A stretch of 64,000 nt of DNA from Prauserella muralis (GCF_003202285.1 NZ_MASW01000002.1:1054001-1118000), one strand, 5' to 3'; shown: positions 26,237-35,399, counted from the stretch's first letter. Numbers and translations: made by a program. The notes: generated by a model not told the origin, from the letters alone.

Positions 26237-26302
26237 CGATGTCTCCCTGGGGTCGGGAAATGTTCAGGAACGTCACCGGGGGCTACCCGGTCCGCCGTCC
26301 CG

Positions 26303-28228
26303 TCACACCGAGCGCGCGTCCGAGGACACGGTTCCGGCCAGCGGCGGCAGTGGGCAGTGCAGCAGCGCGCACACCGTCCGCAGCAGCTCGCTCTCCTCGA
26401 CCGTCAGCACCCCGTTGTGACCCGCGACCGTCGCCAGCGCCTCCACCAGCACGGCCTTCTCGGGACCCGCGAGGCCGTCGAGGGCAGGCCACACCGGGTC
26501 GAGCGCCACCGGCCCCTGCGGTGGCGGCTGGAACGGCAGCGCCGCGCCGGGCAGTGCCCGCGCCAGCCCGGCGCGGAACGCGGCCTCGGCGGCCCGCGGG
26601 TCCGCGGTGCCCGCGGCGGCCAGCACGGCGAGCACGGTGGCCACGGCCGGTGCGCTGCGGCGCAGCGTGGTGCGCGACGTCGTCCACGGCGGGCGGCGGT
26701 GCATCGCCTCGAACAGGTCGCGGTGCAGCAGCGTGGACAGGCAGTACTCGAAGACGCCGACGTGCCCGTCGGCCCGGGTCAGCTCGGTGATCGCGGCCAG
26801 CAGGGCCTGCAGCTCCTGCGGCGGGCGGTGCCGCAGCGCGGGGAAGGCGACCTCCGTCAGCGGCAGCCGCAGCGCGGGATCGAGCTGAGCCAGCGCGGCG
26901 CCCTCCTGCCAGGCGGCGTCCGCAAGCGTTTGCCCGCCGCGCGCGGCGAGCAGCCGGTGCTGGTGCGCGCGCACGTCGGCCCGTGGCGAGAACAGCAGCC
27001 CGAGCACCACGGGCACCACCGTGCCGGGGTGGCGGGCCTTCGCCTGCACGGCGTCGGGGATGTCGCGCAGCAGCCCGCCCGCGTGGGCGAACGATCCGGC
27101 GGAGGGTTCGCCGACCGTGGCGGCCACGGCGCCGGGATGGGCGGGCAGCGTGGTGGCCTGCCTGATCTGCGCCGGCTGCCGGGAGGTGAGGCCGAGTGCC
27201 TCGTCCTCGCGCAGGCCCGCCGGTGGCTCGGCAGCCCACTGCGTGCGGAGCCGGTCCAGCTCGGCGGGGTCGAACGCCGGGTCGAGCAGCTGGATGCGCC
27301 GGGCGAGCGGCGGGTGGGTGGCGAACATCGCCGACAGCCGCCTGCCCTCGCCGAAGAGCATGTGGCTGACGTCCTCGGCCTTGGCGCTGCGCAGGCTCGA
27401 CCCCGCCTGCAGCCCGCCGATCTTCTTCAGCGCGCCGGCCAGGCCCGCGGTCTGCCGGGTGAACTGCACCGCGGAGGCGTCGGCGAGGTACTCCCGCTGC
27501 CGCGACACCGCGGCCTTGATGAGCCTGCCCGCCAGCACCCCGAGGTAGCCGATGACCAGCACGGCGAGCGCGACGACGACCAGCGGGGCGCCGCCGTTGT
27601 TCCTGCGGGCGCCGCGGCCGCCGCCGAGCATCATCCTGCCGACCACTGCCAGGCCGACGATGCCCGCGAGCACGCCGATCAACCGGATGTTGAGCCGCAT
27701 GTCGCCGTTGACGATGTGGCTGAACTCGTGCGCGATGACGCCCTGGAGCTCATCGCGGTTGAGCCGGTCGAGCGCGCCCTGGGTGACGGCGACGGCGGCG
27801 TCACCGGGTGTCCAGCCCGCGGCGAAGGCGTTGATGCCGGGTTCGTGCGGCAGCACGTACAGTTCGGGCACCGGCATCGCGGAGGCGATCGCGATCTCCT
27901 CCACGACGTTGCGCAGCCTGCGCAGGTTCGGATCGGTGGTGTTCTCCGGCACGGCGACCCCGCCGAGGCTCGCCGCGACCTTGCCGCCGCCGCCCCTGCG
28001 CAGCAGCAGGGTGCGGATCCACGACGTCACGCCGATGAGCACGACCACGATCGCGGAGGCGATGGCCAGCGACTGTGCCGCCACCGAGAACGGCAGCCGC
28101 GACAGCCCGAACGCCAGCCACACGGCGACATCCACCACCGCGACGATGAGCACCACGGCCAGCGCGAACAGCCAGACCAGCCGTGCCGATGCCCTGCGCA
28201 CCTCGTGCTGCCGTTCGAAGAAGTTCAT
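26303..28228 (-). CDS. M48-family membrane metalloprotease
   Basis: The 641-aa product has two N-terminal transmembrane segments (about 16-40 and 48-66) and an HtpX-like catalytic domain. The zinc motif is VIAHEFSHIVNGDM, and REYLADASAV supplies the third ligand. Two more hydrophobic helices lie between them. The C-terminal half (about 330-641) is a poorly conserved helical extension absent from HtpX itself. It lies 6 bp downstream of a LemA gene, a frequent pairing in which LemA and an M48 protease act together on membrane proteins. Confidence 0.9.
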   Translation of the reverse strand: MNFFERQHEVRRASARLVWLFALAVVLIVAVVDVAVWLAFGLSRLPFSVAAQSLAIASAIVVVLIGVTSWIRTLLLRRGGGGKVAASLGGVAVPENTTDPNLRRLRNVVEEIAIASAMPVPELYVLPHEPGINAFAAGWTPGDAAVAVTQGALDRLNRDELQGVIAHEFSHIVNGDMRLNIRLIGVLAGIVGLAVVGRMMLGGGRGARRNNGGAPLVVVALAVLVIGYLGVLAGRLIKAAVSRQREYLADASAVQFTRQTAGLAGALKKIGGLQAGSSLRSAKAEDVSHMLFGEGRRLSAMFATHPPLARRIQLLDPAFDPAELDRLRTQWAAEPPAGLREDEALGLTSRQPAQIRQATTLPAHPGAVAATVGEPSAGSFAHAGGLLRDIPDAVQAKARHPGTVVPVVLGLLFSPRADVRAHQHRLLAARGGQTLADAAWQEGAALAQLDPALRLPLTEVAFPALRHRPPQELQALLAAITELTRADGHVGVFEYCLSTLLHRDLFEAMHRRPPWTTSRTTLRRSAPAVATVLAVLAAAGTADPRAAEAAFRAGLARALPGAALPFQPPPQGPVALDPVWPALDGLAGPEKAVLVEALATVAGHNGVLTVEESELLRTVCALLHCPLPPLAGTVSSDARSV

Positions 28229-28234
28229 GAGGCG

Positions 28235-28837
28235 TCAGAAGGAGATCCGGGGCACGTCGCGCGTGTCGGGCGAGTCCACTTCGAGCAGTGCCGCGGGAGC
28301 GAAGCCGAACATGCCCGCGACGAGGTTGGCGGGGAACACCTCCCGCTTGTTGTTGTAGGCCATGACGGAGTCGTTGTAAGCCTGCCTGGCGAACGCGATG
28401 CGGTTCTCGGTGGAGGTCAGTTCCTCGGACAGCTGCATCATGTTCTGGTTGGCCTTGAGGTCCGGATAGGACTCCGAGAGGGCGAACAGCCTGCCGAGGG
28501 TCTGGGTCAGCGCGGACTCGGCGCCGGACAGCTGCCGCATGGCCTGCGGCTCGCCGGGGTTGCCTCTGGCGGTCTGCTGGGCGGTGACGGCGCCGGTGCG
28601 GGCGGCGATCACGGCCTCCAGGGTCTGCCGCTCGTGCTGCAGGTAGCCCTTCGCGGTCTCGACGAGGTTCGGGATCAGGTCGTGCCTGCGGGTGAGCTGC
28701 ACGTCGATCTGCGCGAACGCGTTGCGGTAGGCGTTGCGGCGCTTGACCAGTCCGTTGTAGGTGGCGATCACCCCGATCGCCAGTAGCAGCACGACGACGA
28801 CCACGATCACGATCGTCACGACGGCTCCGGTGCCCAC
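28235..28837 (-). CDS. LemA-family membrane protein
   Basis: GTG 28837 is preferred because GGAGG lies 7 bp upstream; an in-frame ATG at 28873 lacks one. The 200-aa protein has one N-terminal helix (VVTIVIVVVVVLLLAIGVIATYNGLV), then the LemA coiled domain: RRNAYRNAFAQIDVQLTRRHDLIPNLVETAKGY, ARTGAV, and FALSESYPDLKANQNMMQLSEELTSTENRIAFAR. The topology is N-out with most of the protein on one face of the membrane. It forms a tight pair with the M48 protease. Confidence 0.92.
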   Translation of the reverse strand: MGTGAVVTIVIVVVVVLLLAIGVIATYNGLVKRRNAYRNAFAQIDVQLTRRHDLIPNLVETAKGYLQHERQTLEAVIAARTGAVTAQQTARGNPGEPQAMRQLSGAESALTQTLGRLFALSESYPDLKANQNMMQLSEELTSTENRIAFARQAYNDSVMAYNNKREVFPANLVAGMFGFAPAALLEVDSPDTRDVPRISF

Positions 28838-28913
28838 GTCCTCGCCTCCCTGGCTCGATGTCGGGCCCAGCATAGGGTGCGGCGGGCGGGTCGTCGGCCG
28901 ACTCGCGCGAGAT

Positions 28914-29699
28914 TCACCGGCCCCGGCGGATCCGCAGCAGCTCGCGCGTGGCCGTGAAGTACATGTAGCTGCCGAGGATCGTGCTCAGCACCCGTTCGTC
29001 GAGGGCGAGGGCCAGTAGCGCGCCGCCTGCCGCGCCCACGGCGGCCCCGGCGGCGAGCCGCGCCCCGATCGGCACCGACGCCGTGCCCTGGCGCAGATGC
29101 GCGGCCGCGCCCGCCACGGAGTTGGGCAGCATCACCAGCAGGGAGGTGCCGACAGCGGTGTGCGGGTCGACGCCGAACAGCAGCACCAGCGCCGGGACGG
29201 TCAGTAGGCCGCCACCCAGTCCCATGGCGGCGGACCAGGCGCCGACGAGTGTGCCGAGCGCGAGCGCGACCGGCACCACGATGGCCGGATCCTCCGGCAG
29301 TGCACCGGCGCCCGCGGTGACCGTGATCCCCGCGGCCTCGAGCAGCAGGCTCGTGCCGGAGGCGAGCAGGACGGCGCTGAACAGGATCCGCAGCGCCCGC
29401 TCGGGCGCACGCGTGACGAGCCGCGCGCCGAGCACGGCGCCCGCGACCCCGCCGAGCATCAGCGGCAGCCCGGTGGAGGTGTCGATCGCGCCGCCGCGGG
29501 CCCAGTAGACGGCCACACCCACGATCGCGATGGCGATGTTGGTGACGGTGGAGGTGCCGTGGATGGTCGCGCGGGAGAGGTCGGTGAGCCGGTCCAGCGC
29601 GGGCACCGTGACCGAGCCCGCACCGCCGCCGAGCAGCGCGCCCATGACGCCGCCCGCGAGCCCGACCCCGGCGAGTGGCCGGCCGCGCGGCCTTGTCAC
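28914..29699 (-). CDS. TauE/SafE-family sulfite exporter-like permease
   Basis: The 261-aa product starts at GTG 29699, which overlaps the stop of the upstream BASS gene (GTGA). The two related halves of TauE/SafE are visible: GGVMGALLGGGAGSVTVPAL near the N-terminus and AAMGLGGGLLTVPALVLLFGVDPHTAVGTSLLVMLPNS later, with about eight helices. The family exports small organic or sulfur anions. Coupling to a BASS symporter suggests linked anion import and export, but the substrate is open. Confidence 0.85.
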   Translation of the reverse strand: MTRPRGRPLAGVGLAGGVMGALLGGGAGSVTVPALDRLTDLSRATIHGTSTVTNIAIAIVGVAVYWARGGAIDTSTGLPLMLGGVAGAVLGARLVTRAPERALRILFSAVLLASGTSLLLEAAGITVTAGAGALPEDPAIVVPVALALGTLVGAWSAAMGLGGGLLTVPALVLLFGVDPHTAVGTSLLVMLPNSVAGAAAHLRQGTASVPIGARLAAGAAVGAAGGALLALALDERVLSTILGSYMYFTATRELLRIRRGR

Positions 29700-30655
29700 C
29701 GCCGCGCCGGTTCGGCGGCCTCCGCCTTGCGGGCCCAGATCGTGGCGAGCAGGGCACCGGAGACGTTGTGCCACACGGAGAACAGCGCGGCGGGCAGTGC
29801 CGTGAGCGGGGCGAAGTGCGCGGTGGCGAGGCTCGCGGCGAGGCCGGAGTTCTGCATGCCGACCTCGATGCTGACGGCGCGCCGGGCCGAGGCGTCGAGG
29901 CGGGCCGCGCCGGCGGCGAGGTAGCCGAGCGCCAGCCCGGCGCCGTTGTGCAGGATCACCGCGAGCACCAGCAGCAGGCCGCTGGAGGTGAGCACGTCGG
30001 CGTTGGCGCCGATGACCGCCATGACCACGGTCATGATGCCGGCCACCGACACCAGCGGCAGGTAGGGCAGTACCGCGTCGACAAAGCGGCCCGCGAGGGC
30101 GCGGATCACCACGCCCGCGACGATCGGCAGCAGCACCACCTGCACGATCGACTCGAACAGGGCGCCGAACCCGACGGGCAGGTCGGACCCGGCGAGCCAC
30201 AGCACCAGCGCGGGGGTGAGCAGGGGAGCGAGCAGCGTGGCGACCGAGGTGAGCGTGACCGACAGGGCGACGTCGCCGCGGCCCAGGTAGACGATGACGT
30301 TGGAGGCGGTGCCGCCGGGCGCGGAGCCGACGAGCACCATGCCGACCAGCAGGGCCCCCGACAGGCCCAGCGCGGTGCCGATGCCCCATGCGGTGAGCGG
30401 CATGACGACGAACTGCGCGAGCAGCCCGAGCAGCACGGCGTGCGGGCGGCGCAGCACGAGCGCGAAGTCGGAGGCCCGCAGGGTGAGCCCCATGCCGAAC
30501 ATGATGATGCCGAGCAGCAGCGGCACGTAGTCGGTGAGTGCGGCGGCCTGGTCGGGGATCACCAGCCCCAGCACGCCGGCCAGCAGGACCAGCAGCGCGA
30601 ACCAGCGTCCGGCGAAGTCCGCGAGTGCGCGGAGCGGTCCTCGCTGTGTCGGCAT
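29696..30655 (-). CDS. Bile acid:sodium symporter-family (BASS) transporter
   Basis: ATG 30655 has a GGGGG site and gives 319 aa; the frame begins 13 codons earlier without one. About nine to ten helices are present, with the family motifs MFGMGLTLRASDF, VGSAPGGTASNVIVYLGRGDVALSVT and a C-terminal VSIEVGMQNSGLAASLA. BASS proteins carry organic acids with sodium. The stop overlaps the TauE start, so the two form one translation unit. Confidence 0.88.
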   Translation of the reverse strand: MPTQRGPLRALADFAGRWFALLVLLAGVLGLVIPDQAAALTDYVPLLLGIIMFGMGLTLRASDFALVLRRPHAVLLGLLAQFVVMPLTAWGIGTALGLSGALLVGMVLVGSAPGGTASNVIVYLGRGDVALSVTLTSVATLLAPLLTPALVLWLAGSDLPVGFGALFESIVQVVLLPIVAGVVIRALAGRFVDAVLPYLPLVSVAGIMTVVMAVIGANADVLTSSGLLLVLAVILHNGAGLALGYLAAGAARLDASARRAVSIEVGMQNSGLAASLATAHFAPLTALPAALFSVWHNVSGALLATIWARKAEAAEPARR

Positions 30656-30805
30656 GGCAACCCCCACATCGTCGCTGATCAACCGGGCCGACACACTCTA
30701 GGACAAGGATTCACCCGAATGGGAGTACCAGTCCGCAGGGTGGGACGGCCGGTGGCTGTGTTGGCCACCTGCGTCGTCGTGCTGGCGCGCCGTGTGTGCA
30801 GGCGT

Positions 30806-31669
30806 TCAGCCGAACAGCTGCTCCACCGACGTCGCGGTGGCCGCCCGGCGGATCCACGTCTCCAGCTGCTGCAGGTCGGTGCAGCCGGTGATGCGGCGGC
30901 GGATGTCGTCGGGAACCTCGATGCCCCGAGCGGCGAGCACGGCGAGCAGTGCGGTGGCCTCGCCCTCGGCCCGGCCTTGGACGACGTTCCTGCGGACGAA
31001 CTCGCTCTGGTACTCGTACTCGTGGGTGCCGAGCTTCATCAGTGCCTCCAGGTGATGCCGGGCAGCTTCCGGGAGCGCCGCGAGCACAAGGTCATGGTAC
31101 AGGGTGGTGCGCTGGGCATCGACGGTTCGCAGGGCCGTGAGCAGGGCGTGGAACACCTTGTCGCGGTCCGGGTGGGTCCCGTGCGCCATGGCCGACAGCA
31201 CGGCGAGCTCCGGAGCGCGGGCGGCGTCGCCGACGTCGGTGACGACGGGAACGCGATCGGGGCCCAGCACCACGGGTGCCAGCGTCCAGCCGGGATGGCC
31301 GAGTTCGATCGGCGTGGAGCACCAGGCAGCGGTGGCGATGTCGGCGCACACCACCAGCAGCACGGCGGGACAACGCAGGCGCGCGCGCAGCGTCGCCAGG
31401 TAGACCGGCCAGCTCCAGCGCTTGCCGCGGTCGCGGCCCAGTTGTGCTTCGACCACGACGGCCAGCGCTGGGGTGTCCGCGGTGGTGAGGACGACGACGG
31501 CGTCGGCCCGGTATTCGGTGGGGTTGAGGTCGGGCAGGTCGCCGGAGTCCAGCCGTGCGTAGTCGAAAGGGGGCAGGCGCACACCGAGCGGTCCCGCGAG
31601 GAGTTCGGCCGCGAGTGACGGTCGGTTGCGGAACAGCTCCAGTAACGCTTCGTGCAGGTGTGAGGGCAC
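30806..31669 (-). CDS. Rpn/PD-(D/E)XK-like hypothetical protein
   Basis: The 287-aa protein belongs to a group common in actinomycetes and annotated as hypothetical or recombination-promoting nuclease-like. A Glu in VVVEAQLGRDRGKRWSWPVYLATLRARLRCP fits the E-x-Q/K of a PD-(D/E)XK core, with an Asp in the preceding strand (RADAVVVL). The C-terminal part is helical (LEALMKLGTHEYEYQSEFVRR), resembling Rpn tails. Whether it cuts DNA is not shown. It lies next to the LysR gene without an obvious link. Confidence 0.6.
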   Translation of the reverse strand: MPSHLHEALLELFRNRPSLAAELLAGPLGVRLPPFDYARLDSGDLPDLNPTEYRADAVVVLTTADTPALAVVVEAQLGRDRGKRWSWPVYLATLRARLRCPAVLLVVCADIATAAWCSTPIELGHPGWTLAPVVLGPDRVPVVTDVGDAARAPELAVLSAMAHGTHPDRDKVFHALLTALRTVDAQRTTLYHDLVLAALPEAARHHLEALMKLGTHEYEYQSEFVRRNVVQGRAEGEATALLAVLAARGIEVPDDIRRRITGCTDLQQLETWIRRAATATSVEQLFG

Positions 31670-31699
31670 GGGGTGAACGTAGTGAGAGGGGCTGACAGT

Positions 31700-32590
31700 T
31701 CAGCGGGAGGGTGTGCCGGTGGGCAGCAGGAGCTCCCGCAGGGCCCGGGCGGCGGGCGAGAGCGGCGCCGACCGGCGCAGCAGGCAGGCGTGCCGCCACT
31801 GGCGCGGTTCCAGCGACACGATGGCCACGCCCGCGTTCCGGCCGAGCTCGGCCAGCGGCCGCGGGAGCACCGCCACGCCGGCTCCGGCCAGTGCCAGGTA
31901 GAGGGCCGAGCCGCGCAGCCCGACCTCCACGACGGGCTCGAAGGCCCGGTCCAGCCGCGCCGCCTCGCGGGCGAGGATGCCGTGCACCACCGTGCCCGGT
32001 GGCCCGGTGACCAGATCCATCTCCAGTAGTGCCGCGAGCGGGAGAGCGGCACCGTCCGGGGCGGGGACGCCGGGCGGGAGCACGGCCACCAGTTCCTGGT
32101 CGGCCAGCGTGTCCGCCACGAGGTCGCGGTCGGTGGGCCGCCGCTCGTCGGCCAGTGCCAGCTCCGCCGCACCGGAGAGGACGGCGTCGCGGACGTCGTC
32201 CGGTGTCTCGGCCTGCACGATCCGCAGCCGCACGGCCGGATAGGTCGCCCGGAACCGGCCGACGACCTCGGCGAGCGGGTCCAGCAGCAGGCCGGGCAGC
32301 GACACGACGTCGAGGCGTCCGGCCACGAGTCCGGCCACCTCGCCCACCCGCGCCCGTGCCGTCTCCAGCTCGCGCATGATCCGGCGGGCCGAGTCGGTGA
32401 AGGTCTCCCCGGCCGAGGTGAGCCGCGTGCCGCGGGGCAGCCGGTGGAAGAGGGCGGTGCCGAGGTCGTGTTCGAGCACCTTGATCGCATGCGACAACGC
32501 GGGCTGCGAGATGTGCAGTGCCGTCGCCGCGGCCGTGAAGCCGCCGTGGTCGACGACGGCGAGGAAGTACTCGATCTGACGCCGTTCCAT
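31700..32590 (-). CDS. LysR-family transcriptional regulator
   Basis: ATG 32590 has GAGGTGGG upstream and gives 296 aa. The N-terminal winged helix is typical (IEYFLAVVDHGGFTAAATALHISQPALSHAIKVLEHDLGTALFHR). The remainder is the two-lobed effector domain (LDVVSLPGLLLDPLAEVVGRF). It is divergent from an MBL-fold hydrolase and MHS transporter pair, which it probably activates. The shared intergenic region holds a long-spaced inverted repeat. Confidence 0.92.
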   Translation of the reverse strand: MERRQIEYFLAVVDHGGFTAAATALHISQPALSHAIKVLEHDLGTALFHRLPRGTRLTSAGETFTDSARRIMRELETARARVGEVAGLVAGRLDVVSLPGLLLDPLAEVVGRFRATYPAVRLRIVQAETPDDVRDAVLSGAAELALADERRPTDRDLVADTLADQELVAVLPPGVPAPDGAALPLAALLEMDLVTGPPGTVVHGILAREAARLDRAFEPVVEVGLRGSALYLALAGAGVAVLPRPLAELGRNAGVAIVSLEPRQWRHACLLRRSAPLSPAARALRELLLPTGTPSR

Positions 32591-32603
32591 GGCCCACCTC
32601 TGC

Positions 32604-32662
32604 CTTGCCATAAACAGTTTCGATGGCTGACCCAGCGTAAGAAGTATTTGTCGTATGGCAAG
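32604..32662. promoter_or_regulatory. Inverted repeat in LysR/MBL-fold divergent region
   Basis: CTTGCCATA (32604-32612) and TATGGCAAG (32654-32662) are perfect 9-bp inverted arms 41 bp apart. LysR tetramers bind two such half-sites in divergent promoters. The right arm covers an in-frame ATG at 32655, which argues for the later start of the MBL-fold gene. Confidence 0.5.
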
Positions 32663-32711
32663 CCGGGCGGTGCAATCGAGACACGCTTCGACGAGGAAGG
32701 GCGGTCGGCGG

Positions 32712-33722
32712 ATGCAGACGACGGAAACGGCCGGTGCCGGTACCGAGGTGGTGCTGCTCGGCACGGCGGGCGGGCCGCGGGTCCGCACCGACCGGGCGGG
32801 GATCGCCTCGGCGGTGGTGGTCGACGGCGCGCTCTACCTGGTGGACTTCGGGTACGGCGCGCTGCGGCAGCTCAAGTTCGCCGGGCTCGGCCTGGCCGCG
32901 TTGCGGGCGGGATTCGTGACGCACCTGCATTCCGATCACGTCGCCGATCTGGCGAACCTGCTGCTGTACGGCTGGTACGACGGGCTGGAGGGGATCGCCG
33001 AGCCGGTGCGGCTCTACGGGCCGGGCACCCGGGGGAGGGCGGCCGCGGTCGCCGCCGGGATGCCGGAGCCCGGCCTGGTCGGCCCGGACGACCCGGTGCC
33101 CGGCCTGGCCGCGACGATGCGCCATCTCTGGCAGGCGTTCGCCACGGACGCCAACGACCGGATCCGGGACAACGGGCGCAGCCACCCGGATCGGCTGCTG
33201 GCCGTGCACGACATCGCGCTGCCGCACGGCGTGGCGTTCGACGCCGACTCGGCGCCCGCGCCGCCGATGGAGCCGTTCGTCGTCCACGAGGACGAGCGGG
33301 TGCGGGTGTCGGCCATTCTCGTGCAGCACGCGCCGATGACGCCGGCGTACGCGTTCCGGTTCGACACCGCGCACGGGTCGGTGGTGTTCTCCGGCGACAC
33401 CGGGGTGTGCGACAACATGGTGACGCTCGCGACCGGCGCGGACGTGCTCGTGCACGAGGCGATCGACGAGCAGTGGGTGCACCGGCAGTACCCGGACGAC
33501 TCCGACCCGGTGGCTCGCGCCATGATCGCCCATCACACCACCGCGCACACGTCGATTCCCGACGCCGGCCGCGTCGCGCGCAAGGCGGGTGTCGGCACGC
33601 TCGTGCTGAACCACCTCGTGCCCGGGGTGAGCGAGCGGCCGCGCTGGCACGAGGCCGCCGAGCACTTCGGCGGCACCCTGATCGTCGGTGCCGACCTCGA
33701 CCGCATCCCGGTTTCCCACTGA
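32712..33722 (+). CDS. MBL-fold metallo-hydrolase (RNase Z/arylsulfatase-like)
   Basis: ATG 32712 is chosen because GAGGAAGGG precedes it and the earlier ATG 32655 lies in an inverted repeat. The 336-aa protein has the metal motif THLHSDHVADL (HxHxDH), VFSGDTGVCDNM for the later Asp and HHTTAHTSIPDAGRVARKAG for the next His. The final VLNHLVP adds the last His. This layout is that of the RNase Z-like branch, which includes hydrolases of small molecules. It is 18 bp upstream of an MHS transporter, so a small imported ester or lactone is a more likely substrate than tRNA. Confidence 0.85.
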   Translation: MQTTETAGAGTEVVLLGTAGGPRVRTDRAGIASAVVVDGALYLVDFGYGALRQLKFAGLGLAALRAGFVTHLHSDHVADLANLLLYGWYDGLEGIAEPVRLYGPGTRGRAAAVAAGMPEPGLVGPDDPVPGLAATMRHLWQAFATDANDRIRDNGRSHPDRLLAVHDIALPHGVAFDADSAPAPPMEPFVVHEDERVRVSAILVQHAPMTPAYAFRFDTAHGSVVFSGDTGVCDNMVTLATGADVLVHEAIDEQWVHRQYPDDSDPVARAMIAHHTTAHTSIPDAGRVARKAGVGTLVLNHLVPGVSERPRWHEAAEHFGGTLIVGADLDRIPVSH

Positions 33723-33740
33723 CTCCCCGCGGAGGCTCCC

Positions 33741-35081
33741 ATGCAGCAGTCAGGAACCGCATCATCCACACGGGAGGTTCGCAAGGTCGCGATCTCCGGC
33801 CTGCTCGGCACCACGCTCGAGTTCTACGACTTCCTGCTCTACGGCACGCTCGCCGCGCTCGTCTTCGACAAGCTGTTCTTCCCCGACCTGAGCCCGATCG
33901 TCGGCACGATCGCCGCCTTCGGGACGTTCACGGCTGGCTACCTCGCCCGCCCGCTCGGCGGAATCCTCTTCGGACACTTCGGTGACCGGATGGGGAGGAA
34001 GTCGATGCTGCTGCTCACCATGACGATGATGGGCACGGCCAGCTTCCTCATCGGACTCCTGCCGACCTACGCGACGATCGGCGTGTGGGCGCCGATCCTG
34101 CTGACGGTGCTGCGAACCGTGCAGGGGATCGCGATCGGCGGCGAGTGGGGCGGTGCGGTGCTGATGACGGCCGAGCATTCCGGGACCCGCAGGCGGGGTT
34201 TCTGGAGCAGCTTCACCGTCATGGGCGCACCGCTGGGCTCGCTGCTGTCCACCGTGGTGGTGATGGTCGTGGTGGCGCTGCCCGAGGACGACTTCCTCGC
34301 GTGGGGCTGGCGAGTGCCGTTCCTCTTCAGCATCGTGCTGCTCGGCGTCGGCATGTTCGTGCGGCTGCGGGTGGCGGAGAGCCCGGTGTTCGCGCAGGCG
34401 ATGCGGCAGAGCGCGGACAAGCCGGCCCGGCGCCGGATCCCGCTGGTGGAGATCCTGCGCCGGCCCCGCAACCTCGTCCTCACCACCGGCATCGGGCTCG
34501 GCCCGCTCGTCATCCAGGCGCTGTGGAGCACCTTCCTCATCACCTACGCGGTGCGGGCCGGGCACGCCGAGTCGTTCGTGCTGCTCGGCCTGGCGGTGGG
34601 CTCGGCATTGCAGCTGTTCGCGCTGCCTGCCGTCGCCGCGGTGAGCGACCGGGTCGGCCGCAGGCCCACCATGCTCGCCGGGGCGCTGGCCACCATCGCC
34701 ATGGCCTTCCCGCTGTTCTGGATGATCGACTCGGGTTCCGGGGTGTGGCTGATGGTGGCGCTCGTGCTGGGCCGCAGCGTGCTCCAGCCGCTGACGTACG
34801 CGCCGTGGCCCGCGGTGATGGCGGAGAGCTTCGGCACCGAGAACCGCTACACGGGTGCCTCGCTCGGCTACCAGCTGTCGTCCATGATCGGCGGCGGTTT
34901 CGCCCCGCTCATCGCCGCCAGCCTGCTCGCCGCAGGCGGGGGCGAGACCACCTACGTGGCGCTGTTCCTCATGGGCGCCAGCGTCGCGACGGCCGTGGCG
35001 GTGTGGCTCATCCGCGAGACCAGGCACGTCGACCTCGCGGGCGACCCCGCGGGCACTCCGGCCACCCGCGCGGTGCGCTGA
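33741..35081 (+). CDS. MHS-family MFS transporter
   Basis: ATG 33741 follows GGAGG. The 446-aa protein has MHS signatures: GLLGTTLEFYDFLLYGTLAAL at helix 1, RPLGGILFGHFGDRMGRK, then RTVQGIAIGGEWGGAVLMTAEH. Twelve helices are predicted. It is related to, but clearly different from, the MHS transporter at 13.9 kb. With the MBL-fold hydrolase it forms an uptake-and-hydrolysis pair under the LysR protein. Confidence 0.9.
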   Translation: MQQSGTASSTREVRKVAISGLLGTTLEFYDFLLYGTLAALVFDKLFFPDLSPIVGTIAAFGTFTAGYLARPLGGILFGHFGDRMGRKSMLLLTMTMMGTASFLIGLLPTYATIGVWAPILLTVLRTVQGIAIGGEWGGAVLMTAEHSGTRRRGFWSSFTVMGAPLGSLLSTVVVMVVVALPEDDFLAWGWRVPFLFSIVLLGVGMFVRLRVAESPVFAQAMRQSADKPARRRIPLVEILRRPRNLVLTTGIGLGPLVIQALWSTFLITYAVRAGHAESFVLLGLAVGSALQLFALPAVAAVSDRVGRRPTMLAGALATIAMAFPLFWMIDSGSGVWLMVALVLGRSVLQPLTYAPWPAVMAESFGTENRYTGASLGYQLSSMIGGGFAPLIAASLLAAGGGETTYVALFLMGASVATAVAVWLIRETRHVDLAGDPAGTPATRAVR

Positions 35082-35146
35082 CCGGCTCCCGTGTGTTGGC
35101 CCCTAGCGGGAGCCGGAGTGGTGGACCGGCCGCAACGCCGGTCCAC
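35082..35146 (+). terminator. Two tandem hairpin terminators
   Basis: The first hairpin pairs CCGGCTCCCG (35082-35091) with CGGGAGCCGG (35107-35116) and starts at the stop codon of the MHS gene. The second pairs GTGGACCGGC (35121-35130) with GCCGGTCCAC (35137-35146). Both stems are perfect 10-mers and insulate the tRNA gene that follows. Confidence 0.75.
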
Positions 35147-35152
35147 CGGTGC

Positions 35153-35180
35153 CTCGACGGCCCATGCGACCGGCTATAGT
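35153..35180 (+). promoter_or_regulatory. tRNA gene promoter
   Basis: CTCGAC (35153-35158) and TATAGT (35175-35180) are 16 bp apart and end 75 bp before the tRNA. TATAGT is a good actinobacterial -10 element. Confidence 0.55.
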
Positions 35181-35255
35181 GTCGACTCACCAGGCTCGAT
35201 GCCAGCCGCCAGGCTGCGGTCGGGCCGGTCCGGGGACGGCAGATCCCACGGTTTG

Positions 35256-35329
35256 GGGCCGGTAGCTCAGTTGGTCAGAGCAGGGGACTCATAATCCCTT
35301 GGCCGCGGGTTCGAGCCCCGCCCGGCCCA
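35256..35329 (+). tRNA. tRNA with CAT anticodon (elongator tRNA-Met, or tRNA-Ile2)
   Basis: A complete cloverleaf is seen: acceptor GGGCCGG/CCGGCCC, D stem GCTC/GAGC, anticodon stem GGGGA/TCCCT with loop CTCATAA (anticodon 35290-35292), T stem GCGGG/CCCGC, discriminator A at 35329. CCA is not encoded. The paired first base and an A:T at the inner end of the anticodon stem rule out the initiator tRNA. CAT may be read as Met or, if lysidine-modified, as Ile; the variable loop resembles the latter somewhat. The 3' half is the integration site of the element that follows, and it is restored intact. Confidence 0.95.
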
Positions 35330-35330
35330 C
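35288..35330 (+). repeat. attL, 43-bp core in the tRNA 3' half
   Basis: The core starts at the first base of the tRNA anticodon loop and ends one base past the discriminator. It is identical over all 43 bases to 55686-55728. Confidence 0.92.
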
Positions 35331-35378
35331 CCTTCTGACCAGGCAGAATCGTTCGCGAAACTCTCCTTCAAGATCACT

Positions 35379-35399
35379 TGTCCATGGTTGTGTCCATGG
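35379..35399 (+). promoter_or_regulatory. Integrase arm-type sites, left arm
   Basis: TGTCCATGG occurs at 35379-35387 and again at 35391-35399, 12 bp apart, 49 bp inside attL. The same pair in the same orientation and spacing recurs near attR. Such short direct repeats flanking the core are the usual arm-binding sites of tyrosine integrases. Confidence 0.65.

Noticed and set aside
26204-28786. 860-aa plus-strand frame
   Set aside because: It is antisense to the M48/LemA pair, has low-complexity composition and no domain.
29675-31618. 647-aa plus-strand frame
   Set aside because: It is antisense to TauE, BASS and Rpn-like genes; a Gly/Gln/Arg-rich shadow.
35256-35329. Initiator tRNA-Met
   Set aside because: The first base pairs with its partner and the anticodon stem ends in A:T, not three G:C pairs, so it is an elongator-type or Ile2 tRNA.
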